Positions 1 through 8,228 of a DNA stretch of 64,000 bases are shown in pieces (position 1 is the stretch's first letter; every line of letters starts with the position of its first letter). The stretch lies in NCBI RefSeq assembly GCF_009497895.1, contig NZ_CP033116.1, positions 1,178,001-1,242,000 of the forward strand, read 5' to 3'. A model generated the notes under the pieces. That model did no database searches. It was not told the origin of the DNA and saw only the letters and a program-made list of their open reading frames with translations. The position numbers and the translations under genes are program-made. The stretch is from Halopseudomonas pelagia (GTDB lineage Bacteria; Pseudomonadota; Gammaproteobacteria; Pseudomonadales; Pseudomonadaceae).

Positions 1-216
1 GGCCGCACCATCCACGTACTTGGGCTCGTTTTCGTCGCTTTTGCGGTTGTGCGGAGCGAAATACTTGTCCGCGATGGTGCGTGCAGTGCCAATCGCCGCG
101 TCGAACGTTTCACGGTTATGGTCAGCGAAGCGTGGTCGCTGGGTCAGACCTTCGGCATCTAGCACTTCGTACAGTTCGAAGGCCAGATTGCGGGAGTCGA
201 GGAGTGTGTCGGTCAT
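1..216 (-). CDS. Acyl-CoA dehydrogenase, N-terminal fragment (runs off the left edge)
   Basis: The reverse strand reads from ATG at 216 without a stop to base 1, giving 72 codons that begin MTDTLLDSRNLAFELYEVLD. A GAGAGG ribosome-binding site lies just upstream. The sequence resembles the N-terminal helical part of long (about 600-residue) proteobacterial acyl-CoA dehydrogenases, flavoenzymes that make the first oxidation in fatty-acid beta-oxidation. The FAD-binding and catalytic regions lie outside the window, so substrate range cannot be judged. A second dehydrogenase of this class is encoded at 8229-10034, and two neighbouring fadE genes around the bio locus fit what I recall of Pseudomonas. 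The family call rests on a short stretch. Confidence 0.7.
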   Translation of the reverse strand, partial: MTDTLLDSRNLAFELYEVLDAEGLTQRPRFADHNRETFDAAIGTARTIADKYFAPHNRKSDENEPKYVDGAA

Positions 217-304
217 GCTCGTTGCCTCTCAAAAAAGATGCGTTGCAGTGTATTCAGTCAAAAGGTGACTGGGAACGGCCATTGATATCTCTTATACGGC
301 CTGA

Positions 305-1285
305 TCAGAACAATCGGAGCAGCGGCTCATCCAGCGCTGCGCGCTGTTCGCGCAGTGTCAGTACTTGATCGGCCCAGTAGCGCTCACTGGCAAACCAGGG
401 GAAGTGCCGAGGGAACGCCGGATCGTCCCAGCGGCGGGCCAGCCAGGCGCTGTAATGCACCAGGCGCAGCGTGCGCAGGGATTCGATCAGCGCCAGTTGC
501 CGTGGATCGAAATCATAAAACTCATTATAGCCCTCCACCAGCTCGGCCAACTGCCCCTGGCGTTGGTTGTGATCGCCGGACAGCATCATCCACAGATCCT
601 GGATGGCTGGACCCTGACGGCAATCGTCCATATCCACCATATACAGGCTCTCGTCGCGCCAGAGCAGATTGCCGACATGCAGATCGCCATGCAGACGAAT
701 GGTGGAATAGGGATTGGCCTGCATGCGCTGATCGATCACCTGCATCAGATCATCGGCCACGGAGAAATACGCCGGGCGCAGATTTTCCGGGACTATGCCC
801 GATTCGCGCAGCCAGGCCAGGCTGTCATGGCCGAAATTCTGCACTGTCAGTGTCGGCCGGTGCTTGAACGGCTTCATCGCACCTACCGCATGCAGGCGGC
901 CGAGCAGGCGGCCGAGCATCAATAAATGATCAGGATTATCCAGCTCGGGCGCGCGACCGCCAAAGCGCTTGAACAGGCTGAAGCGAAAGCCGGCGAATTC
1001 GAACAAGGTGCGGCCGTCGATCTGCATCGGCGGGATAACCGGAATATCGCGGTCGGCCAGCTCCAGCGAATACTCATGTTCTTCGAGAATGGCTTCATCG
1101 CTCCAGCGGTCCGGGCGATAGAACTTGGCGATCAGGGGTTGTTCGCCTTCAATGCCAATTTGAAACACGCGGTTCTCGTAGCTGTTCAGCGTCAGAGTGC
1201 GGGCATCGCTGAGAAACCCCAGCGATTCCACCGCATCCAGCACGGTGTCAGGGGTAAGCAGGGCAAAAGGATGTTGCGAGTCCAT
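305..1285 (-). CDS. srkA: Stress response kinase A (YihE/RdoA family protein kinase)
   Basis: The 326-residue product matches the SrkA (YihE) family in length and motifs. This is an aminoglycoside-phosphotransferase-fold Ser/Thr kinase that in E. coli counteracts programmed death under envelope and oxidative stress. Visible landmarks are the N-terminal SYENRVFQIG nucleotide-binding strand, the catalytic loop LHGDLHVGNLLW near residues 200-211 (HGDxxxxN), and the metal-binding MVDMDDC segment just after it. The C-terminus is helical and rich in Arg and Trp. It is cytoplasmic, with no signal peptide. It appears to be a single-gene unit between the dehydrogenase fragment and the comF-like gene, both on the same strand. 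Confidence 0.88.
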   Translation of the reverse strand: MDSQHPFALLTPDTVLDAVESLGFLSDARTLTLNSYENRVFQIGIEGEQPLIAKFYRPDRWSDEAILEEHEYSLELADRDIPVIPPMQIDGRTLFEFAGFRFSLFKRFGGRAPELDNPDHLLMLGRLLGRLHAVGAMKPFKHRPTLTVQNFGHDSLAWLRESGIVPENLRPAYFSVADDLMQVIDQRMQANPYSTIRLHGDLHVGNLLWRDESLYMVDMDDCRQGPAIQDLWMMLSGDHNQRQGQLAELVEGYNEFYDFDPRQLALIESLRTLRLVHYSAWLARRWDDPAFPRHFPWFASERYWADQVLTLREQRAALDEPLLRLF

Positions 1286-1419
1286 GGTAGCTCCGCCAGA
1301 CCGAATTAGGCTGCCATGGTGTCACATCCCGGCACACTCGGGTAACGGCGCAATGTAACTGACTGTAGTAACAGCGGTATTCCCGGTCCCTTTTATCGCG
1401 GCAAATAACCCTTCAGACA

Positions 1420-2154
1420 CTAAGGCGTTCTGGCTACGCACCAGACGCTCACGCTGTGCGCGCCAGCCTGCAGCAATGTGTGAGCGGCCTCGTCGGCGGT
1501 GGCGCCAGTAGTCAACACATCATCAATCAGCGCCAGATGCAGGCCAGCCACCTTGTCGGGCGAGGAACAGGCGAAGGCACCCTTGAGGTTGTGTTTTCGC
1601 TGTTGCGCGGTAAGGCCTTGCTGGGTGTGGGTAGCTTGCACCCGTTTGAGCGTCGAACTCAGCAAGGGGCAGGCTAATGCACGGGCTACGGGTCGGGCCA
1701 ACTCCAGGGCCTGATTGAAGCCGCGTTGCGCCTGGCGTTGGCGATACAACGGCATGGGGATCAGCGCGTCGGGCAAAGCGTGCTGCTGTTCCTGATACAT
1801 ATAGGTGACGTAATCCGTTAACAGGTGCGCGAGAAGGCGACCGTAAATCAGTTGGTTGTGGTACTTGAAGGCGGGCACCAGACTATCCAGTGGGAAACGG
1901 TAGAGAAACGGACAGATCACCTGCGAGTAAGCCGGGGGATGCTGTTGGCACTTCCCGCAGAGCTGGCCGGCAAAGGGCAGCGGCAGGGCACATTGGCGGC
2001 AGCGTGTACCGAGCCAGGGCAGATCACGCCTGCAGGGCTCACACAGCCCTTGTTGAACAGAGGCGCGATGACGAGTTGAGTCGCCACTCAGGCATAAAAG
2101 ACAATGGCTGGATTGGTTGTTATTTAGCCAGTTGTAAAGCTTGGCGATTTGCAA
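1420..2154 (-). CDS. ComF family protein (phosphoribosyltransferase-fold, competence-type)
   Basis: The 244-residue product has the ComF/GntX layout: an N-terminal four-cysteine zinc ribbon (CLLC near residue 18, CEPC and CRQC pairs, CGKC near 67-70) and a C-terminal type I phosphoribosyltransferase fold with the PRPP loop LALIDDVLTTGATADE near 205-220. ComF proteins support DNA uptake in naturally competent bacteria, but in many proteobacteria the role is unknown. No ATG exists near the start; translation most likely begins at the TTG at 2152-2154. That start codon and the first codons overlap the proposed BirA operator and biotin promoter on the other strand, so comF and bioB share a very compact divergent control region. 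Confidence 0.82.
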   Translation of the reverse strand: MQIAKLYNWLNNNQSSHCLLCLSGDSTRHRASVQQGLCEPCRRDLPWLGTRCRQCALPLPFAGQLCGKCQQHPPAYSQVICPFLYRFPLDSLVPAFKYHNQLIYGRLLAHLLTDYVTYMYQEQQHALPDALIPMPLYRQRQAQRGFNQALELARPVARALACPLLSSTLKRVQATHTQQGLTAQQRKHNLKGAFACSSPDKVAGLHLALIDDVLTTGATADEAAHTLLQAGAHSVSVWCVARTP

Positions 2155-2164
2155 TGGTTGACAG
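2132..2164 (+). promoter_or_regulatory. BirA-type operator in front of bioB
   Basis: TTGTAAAGC (2132-2140) and GGTTGACAG (2156-2164) are separated by exactly 15 bases. The known BirA box of gammaproteobacteria is TTGTAAACC-N15/16-GGTTTACAA, so the halves match at 8/9 and 7/9 positions. The right half covers the -35 box of the predicted biotin promoter, the usual geometry for repression by biotinyl-AMP-loaded BirA. The left half lies inside the start of the divergent comF gene. birA itself is not in the window. Confidence 0.65.
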
Positions 2165-2185
2165 CCTCCCTGCCGTCGCTATCAT
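2158..2185 (+). promoter_or_regulatory. Sigma-70 promoter of the biotin operon
   Basis: TTGACA at 2158-2163 is a perfect -35 box. After 16 bases, TATCAT at 2180-2185 matches the -10 consensus at 5 of 6 positions. The transcript would start about 50 bases before the bioB ATG. The -35 box is contained in the BirA-type operator. Confidence 0.65.
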
Positions 2186-2239
2186 GCGTGCATAGCTTAA
2201 ATATAGATGGTTGTTCATCCCTATTTCAGGATTCTATTC

Positions 2240-3301
2240 ATGACAGTTTCATCCTTGACCACCTCAGTCACCCGTCATAACTGGAAGCCAGCCGAAGTGC
2301 TGGCGCTCTTTCGCCAGCCCTTCAATGATCTGATGTTCCAGGCACAAACCGTACACCGCCAGCACTTCGATGCCAACCGGGTACAGGTCTCCACATTGTT
2401 GTCGATCAAGACCGGTGCCTGTCCGGAAGACTGCAAGTACTGTCCGCAGTCGGGTCACTACAACACCGGGCTGGAGAAGGAAAAGCTGCTGGAAGTCCAG
2501 AAGGTCCTGGATGAAGCCGTTGCTGCCAAAGCCATTGGCGCCACCCGCTTCTGTATGGGCGCGGCCTGGAAGCATCCGTCCGACAAGGACATGCCCTATG
2601 TGCTGGAAATGGTCAAAGGCGTGCGCAAGCTTGGCCTGGAGACCTGCATGACGCTGGGGAAGTTGACCAAGGAACAGACGCGCGAGCTGGCTGAAGCCGG
2701 GTTGGATTACTACAACCACAATCTGGACACCTCTCCGGAGTTCTACGGCAACATCATTACCACCCGCACCTTCGGTGACCGCCTGGAGACCCTGTCTTAC
2801 GTGCGCGACGCCGGCATGAAGATCTGTTCGGGCGGTATTCTCGGCATGGGTGAGTCGCTGGAAGACCGCGCCGGCCTGCTGATCCAGCTGGCGAATCTGC
2901 CTGAGCATCCGGAAAGCGTGCCGATCAACATGCTGGTCAAGGTCAAGGGCACCCCACTGGAAAACGAAGCCGATGTAGATCCCTTTGATTTCATTCGCAC
3001 GCTGGCCGTGGCACGCATCATGATGCCCAAATCCCACGTGCGCCTGTCCGCTGGTCGTGAACAGATGAACGAACAAACCCAGGCCCTGGCGTTCTTCGCT
3101 GGTGCCAATTCGATCTTCTACGGCGATCGTCTGCTGACCACGTCCAACCCGCAGGCCGAGAAGGACATGCGTCTGTTCGACCGCCTGGGCATCAAGCCTG
3201 AAGAGCGTGAAGAGCATGACGACGAAGTTCATCAGGCGGCCATCGAGCAGGCGCTGGTGGAACAACGCGATAGTGAAATGTTCGTGAATGCGGCGGGCTG
3301 A
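2240..3301 (+). CDS. bioB: Biotin synthase
   Basis: BioB inserts sulfur into dethiobiotin to make biotin, using S-adenosylmethionine and iron-sulfur clusters. The 353-residue product carries the radical-SAM motif CPEDCKYC near residues 63-70 (CxxxCxxC for the 4Fe-4S cluster), followed by the conserved [13 protein letters not shown] segment that includes cluster and substrate ligands. An earlier in-frame start at 2207 is possible, but ATG 2240 has a CAGGA ribosome-binding site and gives the usual family N-terminus (MTVSSLTT...[12 protein letters not shown]). It is the first gene of the bioB-F-H-C-D run on the plus strand. Confidence 0.97.
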   Translation: MTVSSLTTSVTRHNWKPAEVLALFRQPFNDLMFQAQTVHRQHFDANRVQVSTLLSIKTGACPEDCKYCPQSGHYNTGLEKEKLLEVQKVLDEAVAAKAIGATRFCMGAAWKHPSDKDMPYVLEMVKGVRKLGLETCMTLGKLTKEQTRELAEAGLDYYNHNLDTSPEFYGNIITTRTFGDRLETLSYVRDAGMKICSGGILGMGESLEDRAGLLIQLANLPEHPESVPINMLVKVKGTPLENEADVDPFDFIRTLAVARIMMPKSHVRLSAGREQMNEQTQALAFFAGANSIFYGDRLLTTSNPQAEKDMRLFDRLGIKPEEREEHDDEVHQAAIEQALVEQRDSEMFVNAAG

Positions 3302-3392
3302 TTAACCGCAGCAGCAAGCTTTCAGCGACGAGCGGCAAGCCGCGGGTGCCTTCAACACCCTCGGCCTGTCATCTTCTCAATCGGTAATATGC

Positions 3393-3415
3393 GCCGCCAG
3401 CTTCAAGCTGGCGGC
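3393..3415. repeat. Perfect 23-bp palindrome in the bioB-bioF gap
   Basis: GCCGCCAGCTT and AAGCTGGCGGC form an 11-bp inverted repeat around a single C. The whole 133-bp gap contains pieces of the CGGCAAG/AAGCTTC-type repeat also seen at 14.4 and 28.6 kb. With no T-run after it, it looks like a REP-type element within the operon rather than a strong terminator; it could adjust RNA stability or attenuate transcription. Confidence 0.6.
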
Positions 3416-3434
3416 TAGCAGTTGCGTGAGCCCT

Positions 3435-4625
3435 ATGTCCTTCAATCTGTCATCCCGTCTCGCTGAGCGCCGTGCGGCTCATTTGTACCGGCAGCGCCCG
3501 CTGCTGGAGTCACCTCAGGGCGTGCGCGTGGTGGTGGATGGTCAGCCGCTGCTGGCGTTCTGCAATAACGACTACCTCGGCCTGGCCAGTCATCCGGCGG
3601 TGATCGAAGCCTTTGCCGAGGGCGCGCGTCGCTGGGGTGTGGGCGGTGGTGCCTCGCATCTGGTGGTCGGCCACAGCCAGCCGCATCATGAACTGGAAGA
3701 GGCGCTGGCCGAGTTTACCGGCCGGCCGCGAGCGTTACTCATGTCCAGCGGCTATATGGCCAACCTGGGTGCAGTCACCGCCTTAGCGGGGCAGGGCGAT
3801 ACGGTACTGGAAGACCGGCTCAATCATGCGTCATTGCTGGATGCCGGCCTGCTCAGCGGTGCACGGTTTTCGCGCTATCTGCATAACGATGTGAACAGCC
3901 TTGCCGGTCGGCTCGACAAATCGCAAGGCAATACCCTGGTTGTCACCGACGGCGTATTCAGCATGGACGGTGACCTGGCGGAGCTGCCAGGTGTGTGTGC
4001 GACCGCTGCCGAGCGGGGGGCCTGGGTGATGGTCGATGACGCGCACGGCTTTGGCTGTCTTGGCAACAATGGCGGCGGGATTGTCGAGCATTTCGGCCTC
4101 AGTGTGGAGCAGGTGCCGGTATTGATCGGCACCCTGGGCAAAGCTTTCGGTACTGCTGGCGCCTTTGTGGCGGGCAGTGAAGAGTTGATCGAGACGCTTA
4201 TTCAGTTCGCCCGACCCTATATTTACACCACCAGTCAGCCGCCGGCAGTTGCCTGCGCCACGTTGCGCAGCCTGCAATTGCTTCAGGGTGAACATTGGCG
4301 CCGGGAGCGGCTGGCGCAATTGATTGCGCAGTTCCGCATTGGTGTGGCGGATATCGGCCTGGAACTGATGAACAGCCCCACACCGATCCAGCCGATTCTG
4401 GTCGGCAGCAGCGAGCGTGCGATGGCGCTCTCGGCAGCGTTGCGTGAACAGGGCATTCTAGTTACTGCCATCCGCCCGCCTACCGTGCCGCGGGGCACCG
4501 CGCGGCTACGCGTGACGCTCAGCGCGGCGCACAGCGAAGACGACGTCAACCAGTTGCTGGACGCCTTGAAACGCGCCGTGGCGCAGCTACCCGTGACGCA
4601 ATCATCCGAGGCTCATGATGCCTGA
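3435..4625 (+). CDS. bioF: 8-amino-7-oxononanoate synthase
   Basis: BioF is the pyridoxal-phosphate enzyme that condenses pimeloyl-ACP with L-alanine, the first step of biotin ring assembly. The 396-residue product shows alpha-oxoamine synthase landmarks: [34 protein letters not shown], the PLP-contacting [12 protein letters not shown] and the Schiff-base lysine in [12 protein letters not shown] at 3426 is in frame, but ATG 3435 gives the MSFxLxxRLAERRA start I associate with Pseudomonas BioF. The end overlaps bioH, indicating translational coupling. Confidence 0.96.
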   Translation: MSFNLSSRLAERRAAHLYRQRPLLESPQGVRVVVDGQPLLAFCNNDYLGLASHPAVIEAFAEGARRWGVGGGASHLVVGHSQPHHELEEALAEFTGRPRALLMSSGYMANLGAVTALAGQGDTVLEDRLNHASLLDAGLLSGARFSRYLHNDVNSLAGRLDKSQGNTLVVTDGVFSMDGDLAELPGVCATAAERGAWVMVDDAHGFGCLGNNGGGIVEHFGLSVEQVPVLIGTLGKAFGTAGAFVAGSEELIETLIQFARPYIYTTSQPPAVACATLRSLQLLQGEHWRRERLAQLIAQFRIGVADIGLELMNSPTPIQPILVGSSERAMALSAALREQGILVTAIRPPTVPRGTARLRVTLSAAHSEDDVNQLLDALKRAVAQLPVTQSSEAHDA

Positions 4626-5334
4626 CATTACGCTTTTACCCGGCTGGGCTCTTTCCCAGGATGCCATGCAGCCACTGGCCGATGCATTGACCCAAGCGCT
4701 TCCCGGCTGGCAGGTCGGCACCCAGGGAATGTCGGCGTTGCAACTTTCGACGCTGGAAACCGATCTGGCGGCCCTGGCTGAGCAGTTGCCGGCGGGGGTG
4801 TTGGTAGGTTGGTCGTTGGGCGGCATGCTTGCGATTCAATTACAGCGGCGGTTCCCCGAGCGTTTCAGTCACGTGGTGACTATCGCCAGCAATGGCTGTT
4901 TTGTGGTGCGCAAGGATTGGCCCGCGGCCATGCCAGCCGAGACGTTCAAGACATTTCTGAATGATTTCCGTATTCAGCCTGAAAAAACGCTCAAACGTTT
5001 TGCCTTGCTGGTGGGTCAGGGCAGCGAGCAACCACGCGCCCTGGCACAGAAGCTCGAATGGGATGGCGCCGATGCGGACCAGCGGCTGCATGCGCTGGCC
5101 TTGCTCGGTGTGCTGGACAGTCGCGCGGCGCTGAAAGCCTCGGCTGCCTCCAGCCTTCATTGCTTCGGCGGGCAGGATGCGCTGGTACCCGCGGCGGCGG
5201 CGCAGGCGCTTGCAGACCTGCAACCCCTTTTGCAGGTCGCAGTTCACGCTCAGGCCAGCCATGCGCTCCCTCTGGAACAGCCAGATTGGTTGGCCGAGCG
5301 CATCGCCGCATTTTTGGGTCGGCTATATGACTGA
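4618..5334 (+). CDS. bioH: Pimeloyl-[ACP] methyl ester esterase
   Basis: BioH is the alpha/beta-hydrolase that removes the methyl ester from pimeloyl-ACP, releasing the substrate for BioF. The product (238 residues) has an oxyanion-hole region near LLPGWALS and the nucleophile elbow GWSLGG (GxSxG). An Asp in the [10 protein letters not shown] loop and a His in [10 protein letters not shown] complete the triad. ATG codons at 4615 and 4618 are both possible; GAGG at 4608-4611 is better spaced for 4618. The gene overlaps the end of bioF and its last 8 bases overlap bioC. Confidence 0.93.
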   Translation: MPDITLLPGWALSQDAMQPLADALTQALPGWQVGTQGMSALQLSTLETDLAALAEQLPAGVLVGWSLGGMLAIQLQRRFPERFSHVVTIASNGCFVVRKDWPAAMPAETFKTFLNDFRIQPEKTLKRFALLVGQGSEQPRALAQKLEWDGADADQRLHALALLGVLDSRAALKASAASSLHCFGGQDALVPAAAAQALADLQPLLQVAVHAQASHALPLEQPDWLAERIAAFLGRLYD

Positions 5335-6115
5335 GATGGTTATCGATAAGCGCCGGGTGGCTGAATCCTTCAGCCGCGCCGCCAGCTCCTATGATCAGGC
5401 GGCAGAGTTTCAGCGTCAGGTAGGCTCGAATCTGCTCGCGCGGTTGCCCGAGCGCTTTGCGCCGCAGGCGATAATTGACCTGGGCTGTGGCACTGGTTAT
5501 TTCACCCGCGCGCTGACGCAACGCTTTCAACAGCCGGTAATGGGTCTGGATCTGGCAGAAGGCATGCTGCGCTTCGCCAATAGCCAATCCATTGCCGAGA
5601 GTTCCTGGGTAGTGGCCGATGCGGAAGCATTGCCGCTCAAACCCGCTTCACAGGATTTGATCTTCTCCAGTCTCGCGCTGCAATGGTGCCCTGATCTGCT
5701 GCGGGCATTGACTCAGGCCGCGCAAGCATTGCGACCTGGCGGTTGTCTGGCGTTTTCTACACTGGTAGAAGGCACGCTGACAGAGTTGCAGCAGGCTTGG
5801 CAGACTGTCGATGGCTTCGTCCACGTCAACCGCTTCATGCCCTTGGCCGACTTGCAGCAAATGCTGGCGATGGCCGGTTTTGGCCGCTGGCACTGTGAGG
5901 TAGAAGAGCACGTGCTGCGTTACGCGCAGCTCAGTGGGCTGACCCAGGAGTTGAAGGCACTGGGTGCCCATAACCTTAATGCAGGACGTCCGGGCGGCTT
6001 GACCGGGCGTGCGCGCCTGCGCGCGCTAACCCAGGCCTATGAAACCTTCCGTCAGCCCGCCGGGCTGCCCGCGACCTACCAGGTGGCGCAAATACTCATG
6101 TTCAAGGAGTCGTAA
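5327..6115 (+). CDS. bioC: Malonyl-[ACP] O-methyltransferase
   Basis: BioC methylates malonyl-ACP with S-adenosylmethionine so that the fatty-acid machinery can extend it to pimeloyl-ACP methyl ester. The 262-residue product has the class I methyltransferase glycine motif IIDLGCGTGYFTRAL, the acidic VMGLDLAEGML strand end and a VVADAEALPLKPAS motif. The N-terminal KRRVAESFSRAASSYDQAAEFQ is a BioC signature. The reading frame is open further upstream, but ATG 5327, overlapping bioH by 8 bases, gives the usual family length. It is followed by bioD after one base. Confidence 0.94.
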   Translation: MTEMVIDKRRVAESFSRAASSYDQAAEFQRQVGSNLLARLPERFAPQAIIDLGCGTGYFTRALTQRFQQPVMGLDLAEGMLRFANSQSIAESSWVVADAEALPLKPASQDLIFSSLALQWCPDLLRALTQAAQALRPGGCLAFSTLVEGTLTELQQAWQTVDGFVHVNRFMPLADLQQMLAMAGFGRWHCEVEEHVLRYAQLSGLTQELKALGAHNLNAGRPGGLTGRARLRALTQAYETFRQPAGLPATYQVAQILMFKES

Positions 6116-6116
6116 C

Positions 6117-6797
6117 ATGCCCCAACGTTTCTTTGTTACCGGTACCGACACCGAGATAGGTAAAACCACCATCGCCTGTGGCCTGCTGCATGCGGCCAGG
6201 AAGGCGGGCTTGACTACGGCTGCCGCCAAACCGGTCGCGGCGGGCTGTGATGAAACCCCAAACGGCCTGCGCAATGAAGACGCGCTGGCGTTACAGGCGC
6301 AGTGTCAGCCCGAACTGGCTTACGAGTTGATCAATCCGATTGCGCTCAAATCGGCCATAGCGCCGCACATTGCCGCGCTCGAAGAGGGCGTGCCATTGAC
6401 GGTAGAAATACTGGCGGGTGGCTGCCTCCAGGTGTTCGACAGCAATGCCGACCTGACTCTGGTGGAGGGCGCAGGTGGCTGGCGCGTGCCCTTGAATGAC
6501 GAACAAACCCTGGCAGATCTGGCCAGGGATCTGGATATTCCGGTAGTGATGGTGGTGGGCATGAAGCTGGGCTGCATCAATCACGCGATCTTGACCGCTG
6601 AAGCCATTGCTGCCGATGGATTGAAGTTGGTCGGCTGGGTAGCCAACCAGGTCGATCCACATATGAGCCGTCCGTCGGAAAATCTGGCGACCCTGCGTCT
6701 GCAGTTGAGTGCGCCGTGTCTGGGATTCGTGCCGTGGATGGAGCAGCCTTCAGCGGCCGCCATTGCCGACTATCTGGATCTGGCACCACTGTCTTGA
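6117..6797 (+). CDS. bioD: ATP-dependent dethiobiotin synthetase
   Basis: BioD closes the ureido ring of dethiobiotin from 7,8-diaminopelargonate, CO2 and ATP. The 226-residue product has the P-loop GTDTEIGKTTIACGLL at its N-terminus, AAKPVAAGC with the substrate-contacting Lys, and VEGAGGWRVPL in the middle, all family hallmarks. The start at 6117 has an AAGGAG site overlapping the bioC stop region. It ends the bio operon; bioA is not in this window. Confidence 0.95.
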   Translation: MPQRFFVTGTDTEIGKTTIACGLLHAARKAGLTTAAAKPVAAGCDETPNGLRNEDALALQAQCQPELAYELINPIALKSAIAPHIAALEEGVPLTVEILAGGCLQVFDSNADLTLVEGAGGWRVPLNDEQTLADLARDLDIPVVMVVGMKLGCINHAILTAEAIAADGLKLVGWVANQVDPHMSRPSENLATLRLQLSAPCLGFVPWMEQPSAAAIADYLDLAPLS

Positions 6798-6888
6798 TCC
6801 CGGCTGTCGCGAACTGACCGATGGCGGTGCTCGCTGTAGTGGCTTTGTGCTTTAATGGTGTTAACCGTATTTATTGAGGGTAAACCCC

Positions 6889-7197
6889 ATGGCTTCACTC
6901 GACCTGATGTCAGCCGGACTGAATAGTGTTCGTCAGGGACAGTACCGCGCCAATACTGCCGCTGCCGAGATCGCCCGCATGGGCGTTCAGCGCGACCCCG
7001 CCGCGTCCCAGGCTATACCGTTGCAACCTGCCAATGGCCAGCCTGCAGCCACCGTTGCCGTGGATACCAATCGGCCAGTCAATCTGGTGGATAGCTTGGT
7101 CGAGTTGCAGCTGAGTCAACGCGAAGTAGAGGCGGGCGCCTCGGTCATTGATACAGCAGATGAAGTGCTTGGCACACTGCTGGACGTCACTGCCTGA
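6889..7197 (+). CDS. Small protein with a flagellar rod/hook C-terminal-like motif
   Basis: The 102-residue product begins MASLDLMSAGLNSVRQGQ and ends with a segment (LVELQLSQREVEAGASVIDTADEVLGTLLD) like the C-terminal helix of axial flagellar proteins such as FlgG, FlgE and FlgC, which mediates coiled-coil packing in the rod. The globular middle is missing, so it is not a functional rod subunit by itself. A GAGGG site precedes ATG 6889. It sits between bioD and a SprA-type gene, with no other flagellar genes in view. The relation to rod proteins is a motif inference; the function is unknown. Confidence 0.6.
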   Translation: MASLDLMSAGLNSVRQGQYRANTAAAEIARMGVQRDPAASQAIPLQPANGQPAATVAVDTNRPVNLVDSLVELQLSQREVEAGASVIDTADEVLGTLLDVTA

Positions 7198-7215
7198 TCC
7201 GCCAGGCTTTCTTCA

Positions 7216-7968
7216 ATGAGTAATCTCTCTATTTCCCCCGCCTTTTCGGGCACGGCTTCTGCCTACCCGCGCATGGCGGGCGCGTCGATGGGCGTTGCGG
7301 TCAACGGCTCTTCCGATCCTGCTGCTGTCAGTAGTTCCATTGGCCGGGAAGATGACCCGGCGGCGCGGAGTGCTGCGCTCACAGTTACTGCCGCCAGCCC
7401 TTCTGATGAATCCTCCGCTGATAGCCAATCCGAGCAACAGGCGCAAGTACAGCGTCAGCTCAGTCAGGTAGAGGCGGAACTGTTACGCGTTACCCAGACA
7501 GAAATCCGTGAGCTTGCCACTCGTGACCGGGAAGTGCGTACGCACGAGCAGGCGCACAAGGCGGTCGGCGGTCAGTATGCCGGTGCTGTCAGTTACAGTT
7601 ATGAGCGTGGTCCGGATGGCCGCATGTATGCGGTGGGCGGGTCGGTTGCCATCGATACGGCGGCAATCCCCGGCGATCCGGCAGCGACGCTGCAGAAATT
7701 GCAGCAGGTTCAGCGCGCAGCTCTGGCTCCAGCGCAACCCTCCGCGCAGGATCTGTCAGTTGCTGCGCAGGCGGCGCAGGCGATGGCGCAAGCGCGAGCT
7801 GAGCTGGCGACTGACACCCTGGATGCTGCGACCGGTGAAGATGATGCGAAAGCGGATAATCGCGATCGCACGCCAGTTAATACCGAAGCTGACAAGGGCA
7901 TCGCTGCATACAAGCAGGTAGATGCAGCAGACAGCATCCCCGGCCCGACGTTGCGCGCTCAAGCTTAA
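7216..7968 (+). CDS. Putative metalloprotease of the SprA/CJM1_0395 family
   Basis: The 250-residue product has a low-complexity N-terminus rich in Ser, Ala and Gln (residues 1-75), then a conserved core: VEAELLRVTQTEIRELATRDREVRTHEQAHKAVGG near residues 83-117. It continues with YSYERGPDGRMYAVGGSVAIDT and a tail rich in Ala and Gln. The HEQAH element is a zincin-type HExxH-like motif and, with the GPDG...YAVGG signature, identifies the SprA-related putative metalloprotease family. No signal peptide is visible. Proteolysis has not, to my knowledge, been shown for the family. It is 18 bases after the small rod-like gene and probably cotranscribed. Confidence 0.7.
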   Translation: MSNLSISPAFSGTASAYPRMAGASMGVAVNGSSDPAAVSSSIGREDDPAARSAALTVTAASPSDESSADSQSEQQAQVQRQLSQVEAELLRVTQTEIRELATRDREVRTHEQAHKAVGGQYAGAVSYSYERGPDGRMYAVGGSVAIDTAAIPGDPAATLQKLQQVQRAALAPAQPSAQDLSVAAQAAQAMAQARAELATDTLDAATGEDDAKADNRDRTPVNTEADKGIAAYKQVDAADSIPGPTLRAQA

Positions 7969-8072
7969 ACGTTCCAGCCTGACTCCCAGGCGCAAGTCAT
8001 TTTCTCCACCACTCAATCTCTCTCTGGGCTCTCCCGTTACAATTTTTTTGTAGCCTCGCGGCGTACAAAGAG

Positions 8073-8101
8073 TTGACATCATTTGCGCGTAAACGTATGT
8101 T
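8073..8101 (+). promoter_or_regulatory. Sigma-70 promoter of the fadE-like gene
   Basis: TTGACA at 8073-8078, a 17-base spacer and TATGTT at 8096-8101 make a good sigma-70 promoter about 130 bases before the ATG of the acyl-CoA dehydrogenase. The -10 box is covered by the tandem PsrA-type operator, so a bound repressor would block RNA polymerase. Confidence 0.6.
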
Positions 8102-8118
8102 TCAAACGTCTGTTTGAA
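8091..8118. promoter_or_regulatory. Tandem PsrA-type operators
   Basis: Two copies of AAACGTNNGTTT lie 13 bases apart: AAAC-gtat-GTTT at 8091-8102 and AAAC-gtct-GTTT at 8104-8115. The second is part of the longer perfect inverted repeat TTCAAAC (8101-8107) / GTTTGAA (8112-8118). The published PsrA consensus in Pseudomonas is (G/C)AAAC-N2-4-GTTTG/C; PsrA is a TetR-type repressor of beta-oxidation genes relieved by long-chain fatty acids. Position over the -10 box in front of a fadE gene fits that role. Confidence 0.65.
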
Positions 8119-8228
8119 TTAGCTGCTGATGGCGTGCTGGATTTAGTCCGCACATGATCAAACGCAGCACCCAACCGCAGCCCTGATGCTGCTCTTGAAT
8201 CCCGTTATAACCGTTGAGGTCAAGTACC

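Noticed and set aside
2264..3265. 333-codon open frame opposite bioB
   Set aside because: Antisense shadow of bioB; composition reflects the complementary codon positions only.
3393..3415. Palindrome between bioB and bioF as a true transcription terminator
   Set aside because: No T-run follows and bioF-H-C-D show no stronger promoter of their own, so it was listed as a repeat.
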